Assembly: GCA_050258755.1 (NCBI GenBank)
Contig: JBLMZI010000011.1
Coordinates: 1-64,000, forward strand
Origin: JBLMZI01 sp050258755
GTDB taxonomy: Bacteria > Bacillota > Syntrophomonadia > Syntrophomonadales > DTU052
Reading direction: 5' to 3'
Length of the DNA: 64,000 nt
Shown here piece by piece: positions 1-6,323 of this stretch. Each line of letters starts with the position of its first letter. Positions within the stretch are counted from its first letter, which is position 1. Under the pieces are notes generated by a model. That model was not told where the DNA came from. It made no database searches and saw only the letters and a list, made by a program, of their open reading frames with translations. A program made the position numbers and the translations under genes.

Positions 1-121
1 GACTTTCGCCCGACTCGCTTGCCTCAAAACCTTCCGATTTTTCGGCTCGCAATTTAAAAGCACCAGGTTTCGCTGTTCAGTTTTCTAAGATCGCTGCGCC
101 CTGCGCGCAAAAATTATATTA
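1..121 (-). other. Probable rRNA operon leader (leftward)
   Basis: Read on the minus strand, the DNA just downstream of a strong promoter contains TCTTAGAAAACTGAACAGC. This resembles the boxA-like TCTTTGAAAACTGAA motif found in leaders and spacers of Firmicutes rRNA operons. No open frame with a ribosome binding site is visible. I infer that a 16S rRNA gene begins left of the window; the gene itself is not seen. Confidence 0.45.
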
Positions 122-145
122 GCATGGTTCGGTGTATTGTGTCAA
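116..145 (-). promoter_or_regulatory. Strong leftward promoter at window edge
   Basis: On the minus strand a perfect -35 TTGACA (140-145) is followed after 18 bases by TAATAT (116-121), which overlaps a TATAAT. It points out of the window toward position 1, and its strength fits the stable-RNA leader inferred there. Confidence 0.6.
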
Positions 146-257
146 GCATCTCGTTTAAAGTTTTTTAAATTTCAATGCCCGATATTCCTTTACTTTAAGA
201 ACCTGCTGGCTGCTGTCCGCATCAGTTACCTGCGCGGCGCAACAGAGAATATGATAC

Positions 258-290
258 AAAAGACTGCCGACAATGTCAACAGTCTTTTTT
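258..290 (-). terminator. Terminator after the selenoprotein gene
   Basis: A perfect 9-bp inverted repeat (AAAAGACTG at 258-266, CAGTCTTTT at 280-288) is flanked by T runs on both strands, so it could work in either direction. It lies about 60 bases after the stop codon of the leftward gene ending at 349. Confidence 0.65.
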
Positions 291-348
291 ACCTACATTA
301 CTATACGGTTTTAGCTTTTGATTCTGTCCGCTTTTTCGGCCTGCTCGA

Positions 349-684
349 CTAAGCTTGCCCTTCCTTCTTCATTTCATCGATAACCTGCTGTACATCGGCG
401 ACGTTGATCGCACCCGCCAGCTTAGGCACATCGTTGAAAGAAAGAACCGGGAACGCATAACCGCGGGTCGCGATCTTTTCAATCAGCGGGTAATTCGAGA
501 TGCCTTTTTCCTCGGTATCCACATAGACAACTTCAATATCTTCGCCTTTGTACATTTCGGTGAGCTTGTCCCGAAGCTCGTCCGTTGCAGCCTTGACGCC
601 GATCCCCCCGGCTGAACAGCCGGAACAGGCGCTTCAAGCGGTGACGGTCTTGCCGTCATATACGGTAATCGTCAGTGATTCCAT
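349..684 (-). CDS. Candidate selenoprotein, thioredoxin-fold (UxxC)
   Basis: Small protein of 111 residues whose codon 17 is UGA (634-636). The ATG at 682-684 has a strong AGGAGG nine bases upstream, whereas the only downstream Met (codon 44) has no such site, so translation is expected to begin before the UGA. Reading UGA as selenocysteine gives TVTAUSACSGC, a U17-S-A-C20 redox motif, after a first beta strand (LTITVYDG). The remainder (IEVVYVDTEE..., YAFPVLSFND, a C-terminal helix) fits a small thioredoxin-like fold resembling the YuzD type. A SECIS-like hairpin sits ten bases after the UGA. The substrate is unknown; a thiol/selenol redox role is inferred. The alternative is a pseudogene or sequencing error, made unlikely by the UxxC placement and the hairpin. 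Confidence 0.8.
606..636 (-). promoter_or_regulatory. SECIS-like element with UGA codon
   Basis: The UGA codon (634-636) is followed by ten bases and then a stem CCGGCU / AGCCGG (618-623 with 608-613), extended by two U-G pairs, closed by a GUUC tetraloop (614-617). The loop begins 16 bases after UGA and starts with GU. Both traits match bacterial SECIS elements, which lie about 16-37 bases after the UGA and carry a G early in the apical loop. Confidence 0.75.
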
Positions 685-693
685 TTTTAAAGT

Positions 694-699
694 CCTCCT
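694..699 (-). promoter_or_regulatory. Ribosome binding site of the selenoprotein
   Basis: AGGAGG on the minus strand, nine bases before the ATG at 684. It decides the start of this gene: translation must pass through the in-frame UGA at codon 17. Confidence 0.8.
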
Positions 700-797
700 T
701 TAATGTGAGGGGGCACCCCTCGCTCCGCGACTAAGGAAAGAGGAATGACCCTGTCGTCCTTGTTTGCTATTCGGCTTGCTATGTGAGCTTTGGTTAT

Positions 798-827
798 ATT
801 ATAGAAAACTCTTGTAACAAGGGTAAA
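798..827 (-). promoter_or_regulatory. Promoter of the selenoprotein gene with palindrome in the spacer
   Basis: Minus strand: -35 TTTACC (822-827), 18-base spacer, -10 TATAAT (798-803). The spacer carries the palindrome CTTGTTACAAG (811-821), which would suit a regulator that blocks or remodels the promoter. The same sequence recurs upstream of porC at 35740-35750. Confidence 0.55.
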
Positions 828-832
828 CCCCG

Positions 833-857
833 CCCCACCCCGGCGCCCGAGGTGGGG
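833..857 (-). terminator. Hairpin after korD, possible terminator
   Basis: CCCCACC (833-839) pairs with GGTGGGG (851-857), just after the leftward korD stop. The following T tract is short (GGGGTTTACCC), so termination may be weak, and read-through into the selenoprotein gene is possible. Confidence 0.4.
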
Positions 858-866
858 AATGAAAAG

Positions 867-1124
867 TTAGTCCTTTTTCTTACGAATCTTTTCAATAAGA
901 ATTGCTGCATCAGGACAAGTGATCTCGCAAATGCCGCAGGCAATACAGCTTATGGTATCCTTCGGAGCCACCGCAGGCGTTCCGAAGACACCCAGTTGAT
1001 CAGACCAGACCAGGACGTCTTTCGGGCACTTCTCTTTGCACAGGCCGCAGCCTTTACAAAGTTCCGGGAACAGATGAAATACGGCTTTTACTTGTTCGGT
1101 AGAGATTACCTCGAATTCGCGCAA
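867..1124 (-). CDS. korD: 2-oxoacid:ferredoxin oxidoreductase, ferredoxin (delta) subunit
   Basis: Ferredoxin-like subunit of 85 residues with two [4Fe-4S] motifs: CKGCGLCKEKCP near residue 21 and CIACGICEITCP near residue 60. It would pass electrons from the thiamine-diphosphate subunit to a free ferredoxin. The start is TTG at 1124 with GGAG upstream, overlapping the end of korC by 19 bases, which suggests translational coupling. It is the last gene of the operon NTPase-korA-korB-korC-korD. The family assignment is firm; substrate choice is set by the other subunits. Confidence 0.9.
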   Translation of the reverse strand: MREFEVISTEQVKAVFHLFPELCKGCGLCKEKCPKDVLVWSDQLGVFGTPAVAPKDTISCIACGICEITCPDAAILIEKIRKKKD

Positions 1125-1699
1125 ACCGGTTCAACTCCTTTCCGGCGGTCTTCTATGAGCTTCTTGCCGACGTCAAGCGCCTTGAAGTTGAGCTCTTTCA
1201 ACTGCGGATTCTTTTCAAATTTATAGCCGAGCTTCTTGACCAGCGCATCCCGGGCCGCTTCCATGCTGACGACGTTGGTGATTGCGACCATAGCGCCCAT
1301 GATAATCACATTGAACACACGCGTGCTCAGTTCTTTCGAACATTCAATCGCGGGAATGCCAAGGTTTTCGAGAGAAACCGGGGGGAGATCGTCTTCCTGA
1401 CTCTCGAACGATGAATCATATACAAAGTTTGTCTCCGGGCCACAGTACATGTGGGTGCGCTTCATCGCCCGAAGGCTGAGCGCTACCACGCAGTCGGCGG
1501 TCTGGAACTTGGGTGCGCCGATCCGGCGGTCACTGACCTGCAGGAAGGCAATCGAGACGCCGCCGCGCTGTTCAATTCCAAAGTTCGGAATGTAAATGGC
1601 CTCTTTACCTTCATTATAGGCAGCCTCAGCCAGAATCTGAGCTACGGACTGCACCCCTTGGCCGCCTTCGCCGGCCAGCGCGATTCTGATCAAAGACAT
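1106..1699 (-). CDS. korC: 2-oxoacid:ferredoxin oxidoreductase, gamma subunit
   Basis: A 197-residue gamma subunit. Its N-terminus LIRIALAGEGGQGVQS is the glycine-rich signature of the family, in which the domain helps bind CoA. The ATG at 1699 follows AAGGAGGATTAGC. One base separates it from korB and it overlaps korD, as expected for fixed stoichiometry. Length and motif order are normal for the separate gamma subunit of 2-oxoglutarate or branched-chain 2-oxoacid enzymes. Confidence 0.9.
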   Translation of the reverse strand: MSLIRIALAGEGGQGVQSVAQILAEAAYNEGKEAIYIPNFGIEQRGGVSIAFLQVSDRRIGAPKFQTADCVVALSLRAMKRTHMYCGPETNFVYDSSFESQEDDLPPVSLENLGIPAIECSKELSTRVFNVIIMGAMVAITNVVSMEAARDALVKKLGYKFEKNPQLKELNFKALDVGKKLIEDRRKGVEPVCANSR

Positions 1700-1700
1700 G

Positions 1701-2447
1701 CTAATCCTCCTTATTGAACGGGCTCTTCAGTTCGCCCACCGGGAAATAGCCTTCCATCTTTTCTTCGAGCCAATCCCAGGTCTGGCGAGCATTGGTGCCC
1801 CAGTTGGTTGGGCAGGTGGCAAGTGCTTCGACAAACGAGAACCCATTGCCTTCAATCTGGTTCTGAAGGGCTTTTTTAATGAACCCTTTTAACTGCTTGT
1901 ACTTGGAAACCGTTCCGCGGGCCACATAAGCCCCATCGCCGGTGATTGCGGCCAGCATCTCAGGGCCCTTGGTCGGGTAGCCGGTCGTTTCGGGATCGCG
2001 CCCATACGGTGTGGTTTCGGTTTTCTGGCCGGGGAGACTGGTTGGCGCTAGCTGCCCGCCGGTCATTGCATAGTTCGTGTTATTCGCAAGAATCAGGGTG
2101 ATTTTTTCGTTGCGGACCGCCGAGTTCATCAGGTGCTGTGAGCCTATGGAGTAGCCGCCGCCGTCACCCATATATCCAATGACGATCAACTCGGGACGCG
2201 CACGCTTCATGCCAACCACCACCGGTGTTGTCCGGCCGTGGTGTGTCTGGGTGCTGTCCAGATCGAAAAAATTCCAGGACAAAAGGGAGCAGCCGATGTC
2301 ACAGCCGAATACAGCCTGGTCTTTGATGCCCAGTTCGTCAATGGCTTCACCCAGGGCTTTCAAGATCAGTCCATGGCCACAGCCGGGACAAAATTTATGT
2401 GGTTTGGTAGGGACATACCAACTATCAGGCATTGCAGGTTTCATCAT
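1701..2447 (-). CDS. korB: 2-oxoacid:ferredoxin oxidoreductase, beta subunit (TPP-binding)
   Basis: About 248 residues. CPGCGHG near the N-terminus and GDGGGYSIG with a later NNTNYAMTGGQ form the thiamine diphosphate/Mg pocket. NxxYxMTGGQ is typical of 2-oxoglutarate or ketoisovalerate enzymes rather than pyruvate ones. An in-frame TTG at 2465 is possible, but AAAGGAGG lies right after it, so the ATG at 2447 (or 2444) is the better start. It decarboxylates the 2-oxoacid and, with korA, makes acyl-CoA and reduced ferredoxin. Confidence 0.9.
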   Translation of the reverse strand: MMKPAMPDSWYVPTKPHKFCPGCGHGLILKALGEAIDELGIKDQAVFGCDIGCSLLSWNFFDLDSTQTHHGRTTPVVVGMKRARPELIVIGYMGDGGGYSIGSQHLMNSAVRNEKITLILANNTNYAMTGGQLAPTSLPGQKTETTPYGRDPETTGYPTKGPEMLAAITGDGAYVARGTVSKYKQLKGFIKKALQNQIEGNGFSFVEALATCPTNWGTNARQTWDWLEEKMEGYFPVGELKSPFNKED

Positions 2448-2466
2448 CCCCGGACCTCCTTTCAAC

Positions 2467-3552
2467 CTAAATGATGGTTTTCACTTTGCTGATTATATCC
2501 TGATCAACGATGCCGACCCCCGGTTTGTAAAGGGTCTCAATCGGCATGGTGCTTCCGTAGATTTCATGCTGCATCAGCTTATGAAGCTGCCCATAGGCCG
2601 ATTCCACGACCAAGAGCTTCTTGGCGCCTTTACTCATGACATTAAGCAGTTCTTTGCCCGGGAAGGGACGCAGGGTAATCGGCCGGAAAGAGCCGACTTT
2701 CAGTCCTTCAGCCCGGAGCGCAATAACCGCATCATCCGCCGAACGGCTGACGACACCATGGGAAACGATAATCACATCGGCATCGTCGCAAAGGGTTTCT
2801 TTGTATTCGATGATCTCCGGAGCGGTCTTTTCAAATTCGGCTTGTTCCCGGAGAACCACTTCATACAATTCTTCTTCCATACTATAGATATTGCATAAGT
2901 GCTGCGGCTGGCGACCTTCTCCTATTTTTCCGGGCAAACCAACCAGCGGGGTCGTCTTTACCATCGTGATGCCGCGCTCGGCAGGATCGTAGATCTCTAG
3001 CGGTTCGCGCATCTTGGCCTGATAACCGTCACCGAGAATAAAAGTCGGACGGCGGTAGGTCCAGGCGGTATTGAATGCCTTAATCGTATAATCATAAAGT
3101 TCCTGGTGGGACGCGGTCGAATAAACAATCCGGTGTCCTTCCCCGTTCCCGCCGAAAGTGGTCAATGTCACTTCCTGCTGGGAGTAGATGACCGTTCCGG
3201 AGGAAGGGCCACCGCGTTGCTGGATCACTGCGACGGTGGGCAGCCGCATGGCTTCCGCCATCGAAAACGGCTCCTGCATCAAGGTGTTGCCAGGGCCGGC
3301 GGTTGCAGTAAATGCCTTTTTCCCTGCCATAATGGCACCGCACACGGTGAATCCTGCCGAAATCTCGTCCTCAGTCTGGAGAAACCCTTTGTTGTACTTC
3401 GGGCCCAGACGAGTCCAATAGTGCATGATTTCGTTTTGGGGGGTAATGGGATAGCCGAACATGATATCGACTTCCGCGGCCAGTGCAGCCCAGGCAATCG
3501 TTTCATTGCCGGTCATAAAAACCTTTCTGGTCCCGGTTACTGGCTTATCCAT
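2467..3552 (-). CDS. korA: 2-oxoacid:ferredoxin oxidoreductase, alpha subunit
   Basis: A 361-residue alpha subunit with the pyrimidine-binding motif FGYPITPQNEIMHYW near residue 30 and the conserved TATAGPGNTLMQE. The start is ATG 3552, where AAGGAGG sits seven bases upstream; an in-frame codon 54 bases further up has no such signal. The sequence type fits 2-oxoglutarate-like enzymes that feed succinyl-CoA synthesis in anaerobes with an incomplete citrate cycle. Substrate is inferred from the korB motif and not proved. Confidence 0.9.
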   Translation of the reverse strand: MDKPVTGTRKVFMTGNETIAWAALAAEVDIMFGYPITPQNEIMHYWTRLGPKYNKGFLQTEDEISAGFTVCGAIMAGKKAFTATAGPGNTLMQEPFSMAEAMRLPTVAVIQQRGGPSSGTVIYSQQEVTLTTFGGNGEGHRIVYSTASHQELYDYTIKAFNTAWTYRRPTFILGDGYQAKMREPLEIYDPAERGITMVKTTPLVGLPGKIGEGRQPQHLCNIYSMEEELYEVVLREQAEFEKTAPEIIEYKETLCDDADVIIVSHGVVSRSADDAVIALRAEGLKVGSFRPITLRPFPGKELLNVMSKGAKKLLVVESAYGQLHKLMQHEIYGSTMPIETLYKPGVGIVDQDIISKVKTII

Positions 3553-3599
3553 ATTTGCACCTCCTTGGTTCGCTTTCAGATTGATTCTAAGTATTCGGG

Positions 3600-4265
3600 C
3601 TACCACATCGCTCCCGGCATGTATCGCCGGATATATCGAATCTGGTCCCCGGATAAACCAGCGGCTTCGGCTTTATCCCGAAGCGCTTCCACGACTGCCG
3701 TAAAGCATACGGGAAGCGAAAGGATGCCGGCCGCTTCGGATACTGTTTTGTACCCTTCCATAATACGTTCGATGGTTGTTTCGCTGCCAAGATGAGTGTT
3801 GTTAATTAAACCATCGATTCGTCCCAGACTTCGGACATATTCGACAATGTCTGCCACGGACGCCGTGATCGGCCGGGATGTGTTAACCACAGCCATGATT
3901 GTTAGATCACTCGACTCGAGCGCGCCTTCGATCAGGTTGAGCGTATGGGCGCCTCGAACCCCATATCCCACATCCATTATGATGTGCCCGGGGCGGCGAA
4001 GCACCCATCGTGCGGCGGGCTTGATCAGTCCGCCCGTTTCGCCGAGGCCGAAATTCTCGTTGGCCCCCCAGCCTACAACGCCGAGCCCTTGTTCCTCCAG
4101 GAACGCCTTCAGCGGCCGCAGGGTATAAAACGGCTCCACAAGATCCAGATCAACAAGGGTCACCGGCAGCCCGTGGCCCTTTAGCTCAAGGGCCCGGTTA
4201 ATTGCCAGTTCACTTTTGCCGCTGGCGTATTCTCCAACATATGCTTCCAGGACCCTGTCAGTCAC
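3600..4265 (-). CDS. P-loop ATPase, first gene of the kor operon
   Basis: A 221-residue protein beginning with Walker A GEYASGKSE. It then shows VTLVDLDLVEPFY, where the Asp residues could bind Mg, and HIIMDVGYGVRG in the Walker B region, much like MinD/CobQ-type nucleotide-binding proteins. The GTG at 4265 is preceded by GGGGG; a TTG 36 bases upstream is the alternative. It shares a promoter with korABCD, only 47 bases before korA, so it may help assemble Fe-S clusters or control the complex. That role is inference; I do not know a characterised homologue. Confidence 0.7.
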   Translation of the reverse strand: MTDRVLEAYVGEYASGKSELAINRALELKGHGLPVTLVDLDLVEPFYTLRPLKAFLEEQGLGVVGWGANENFGLGETGGLIKPAARWVLRRPGHIIMDVGYGVRGAHTLNLIEGALESSDLTIMAVVNTSRPITASVADIVEYVRSLGRIDGLINNTHLGSETTIERIMEGYKTVSEAAGILSLPVCFTAVVEALRDKAEAAGLSGDQIRYIRRYMPGAMW

Positions 4266-4315
4266 GATGTCGGACACCCCCTGAAAGCCTATTCGAGACA
4301 AAGATCGTGGTATTA

Positions 4316-4344
4316 AGTATAGTAAAGCAACTATTTGTAGTCAA
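4316..4344 (-). promoter_or_regulatory. Promoter of the kor operon
   Basis: Minus strand: -35 TTGACT (4339-4344), a spacer of exactly 17 bases, -10 TATACT (4316-4321). It lies about 50 bases before the NTPase start. This is one of the best housekeeping promoters in the window. Confidence 0.8.
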
Positions 4345-4708
4345 TATGGCTCACTTTGCAGGATTAGTATAGCACATTAATATGCCGTTCGCCGGAATTC
4401 TGTCCCGGTCGCGGCGGAATTTTCACGCAATTATCCGGATTATTTCCCTATATGTTCCATTTGTCGATCCCATTAACCCCGTTCTATAGCCGTTTTCCCC
4501 TGAATGCCCTCACCGGTTTCCGCCCGGCAAATCCCAGACGAAAACCTCATGATATAGTTAGCACATTCACGGTGTATACAGTATCATGCCGTCAAAGCGA
4601 TTTTCTTTGAATAAATTTAACGTAAAGTTTACAAAAAACACGGGTATTATCTGGGCTTGAAGTCTCTCAGGAAAGCATGAAGCAATTCGGCGGGCAGTTG
4701 GATGCGGT
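4345..4708. other. Intergenic stretch between kor promoter and bofA end
   Basis: About 360 bases of AT-richer DNA with stop codons in all frames. I see no gene with a ribosome binding site, no convincing terminator for bofA and no riboswitch signature. Confidence 0.5.
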
Positions 4709-4981
4709 TTACATGCGGTAAGCGATCAGGCCGACCAGGATCAGCCCGGGAATTCCTAAATACCCAGTCAGCAGGGCCGTGACCGGGTTAATCGGGAGCG
4801 AGAACCAGGTTCCGCCCATCCAGTTTACGGCAAGCAGCAGTGCGCCGCCGATGCCGAGCTTCAGCAGAATACGCGCGATGGCTGAAACCGGGTTCATCCG
4901 AAGCGTGATCATAATCGTCAGGATTGCCAGCCCAAGAGCTGCGGCACCGGTCGCCAGCCAAACGGTGGCCATGGGCGTCAC
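4709..4981 (-). CDS. bofA: BofA-family membrane protein (pro-sigma-K processing)
   Basis: A 90-residue protein made of hydrophobic segments: a first helix near residues 5-25, a second near 40-60, and the conserved tail NPVTALLTGYLGIPGLILV. In Bacillus BofA restrains the SpoIVFB protease that activates sigma-K in the mother cell. The order recR-yaaL-bofA is the same here. GTG at 4981 overlaps the yaaL stop as GTGA; ATG at 4972 is an alternative start. It is a good marker that the organism sporulates. Confidence 0.85.
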   Translation of the reverse strand: MTPMATVWLATGAAALGLAILTIMITLRMNPVSAIARILLKLGIGGALLLAVNWMGGTWFSLPINPVTALLTGYLGIPGLILVGLIAYRM

Positions 4982-5286
4982 TCACTTTCGCACACCCGGC
5001 GGATATCAGCCCGGTGCGCGCTTGCAGCCGCAATTTCACTGTCCCGAAATAGTCCGATCAAGTATCCGTATCGTTTTTCGGCTGCCTGCAGATTGTAGAC
5101 AGCATAATCGATCATGCCCGGCTCACTGATTTCATTGAAGATCCGCAGCGCAAACTGCCATTCCCGGCGGGCATGATCCACCTCTTCCGGGTTGGGCCAG
5201 CATTCGGCCTGCGGCTTTACTTTGGCGAGGTCGTGTCGTTCCAGCCAGGCGCGAATCCAGCGCAGAATGCTATCCAAATCAAACAC
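4978..5286 (-). CDS. YaaL-like DUF2508 protein
   Basis: About 102 residues, mostly charged helices with no signal peptide or known catalytic motif (VDHARREWQFALRIFNEISEP in the middle). Position between recR and bofA matches the Bacillus yaaL gene, a DUF2508 protein of unknown function. GTG at 5286 is given as start; a TTG at 5277, six bases after GGGGGTG, is at least as likely. It overlaps bofA by four bases, so the two are probably co-translated. Confidence 0.7.
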   Translation of the reverse strand: MFDLDSILRWIRAWLERHDLAKVKPQAECWPNPEEVDHARREWQFALRIFNEISEPGMIDYAVYNLQAAEKRYGYLIGLFRDSEIAAASAHRADIRRVCESE

Positions 5287-5382
5287 CCCCTGCGGTCAGT
5301 ATATGCCGGCTTTTGGAAATAGATTTCCCATTTTTGCCAGCATAAAACCACAGGGGGCTGTCCATTTCGACGAATTGTACAG

Positions 5383-5973
5383 TTACAGTTCGCTGCGTCC
5401 GTCGAAAGCGCGGCGCAGCGTGATTTCGTCAATAAATTCGATGTCGCCGCCAACCGGAAGACCATAGGCCAGCTTGGTCACTTTAATGCCCCGGTCCCGT
5501 GTCGTTTCGGCCACGTAGCGGGCAACCACCTCGCCGTCGATGGTTGGATTGGTTGCCACAATGATTTCACGGACTTTCCTGCTGTCCAGCAGGACAAACA
5601 ACCGGTCGACGTCCATTCGCCGCAAATCCATCCCGCTGGACCGAGGTCCGAAATTAAGTACCAAGTATTTGCCGCGGTAGCCGGTTTTTTCAACCGAAAG
5701 GACATCCTTGGCTTCTTCGACCAGGCATAGCAGTGATTCGTCACGGCTGTGATCCTGGCAAATCCTGCACGGATCCCGGTCAGTATAGTACCCGCATTCG
5801 CTGCATGGCGCAACCCGATCCCGCGCTTCGGTAATGGCATGGGACAACGCCAAGGCCTGTTCCCGCGGAAGACTCATCATATGCAGCGCCAGGCGCTGTG
5901 CGCTTTTGGGGCCAACTCCGGGAAGGCGCGCAAATTCCTCCACCAGTTTTTCAAGAGGCGCGGCCAGCCGCAT
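5383..5973 (-). CDS. recR: Recombination protein RecR
   Basis: A 196-residue RecR of normal length. It has an N-terminal helix-hairpin-helix (LARLPGVGPKSAQRLALHM), a four-cysteine zinc finger (CSECGYYTDRDPCRIC, about residues 57-72), a Toprim domain starting LVEEAKDVLSVEKTG, and a C-terminal YGLPVGGDIEFIDEITL. It works with RecF/RecO to load RecA at gaps. ATG 5973 follows AGGAG. It lies 11 bases after ybaB in the dnaX operon, the usual Firmicutes arrangement. Confidence 0.96.
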   Translation of the reverse strand: MRLAAPLEKLVEEFARLPGVGPKSAQRLALHMMSLPREQALALSHAITEARDRVAPCSECGYYTDRDPCRICQDHSRDESLLCLVEEAKDVLSVEKTGYRGKYLVLNFGPRSSGMDLRRMDVDRLFVLLDSRKVREIIVATNPTIDGEVVARYVAETTRDRGIKVTKLAYGLPVGGDIEFIDEITLRRAFDGRSEL

Positions 5974-5984
5974 CCAGAATTCTC

Positions 5985-6302
5985 CTATGTCAGGCCGGGG
6001 ATGTTAAGGCCCCCGGTAATTTTGGACATTTCCTGCGCCACCATTTCGCGGCTCTTGTTGTTCCCTTCATTCACTGCAGCCATAATCAAGTCCTGCAGCA
6101 TTTCAATGTCCTCCGGATCGACAATTTCAGGCTTAAGCTTGATTTCGAGCAGTTCCTGTTTGCCATTCACTTTCACCTGGACAACACCGCCGCCGGCGGA
6201 TGCCTCAATAATCCGGTTGCCCAGCTCTTCCTGCATAACGGCAATGTCCCGCTGCATTTTCTGAGCCTGTTTCATCATTTTGTTGATGTTTCCAAAGCCC
6301 AT
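5985..6302 (-). CDS. ybaB: YbaB/EbfC nucleoid-associated protein
   Basis: A 105-residue protein with the family start GFGNINKMMKQAQKMQ, a long first helix, then beta strands (VKVNGKQELLEIKLKPE) and a C-terminal helix. YbaB homologues form dimers that bind DNA and are almost always encoded between dnaX and recR, as here. The ATG at 6302 is preceded by AAGGAGG. Confidence 0.93.
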   Translation of the reverse strand: MGFGNINKMMKQAQKMQRDIAVMQEELGNRIIEASAGGGVVQVKVNGKQELLEIKLKPEIVDPEDIEMLQDLIMAAVNEGNNKSREMVAQEMSKITGGLNIPGLT

Positions 6303-6323
6303 GACCGATTCCTCCTTAGCCTT

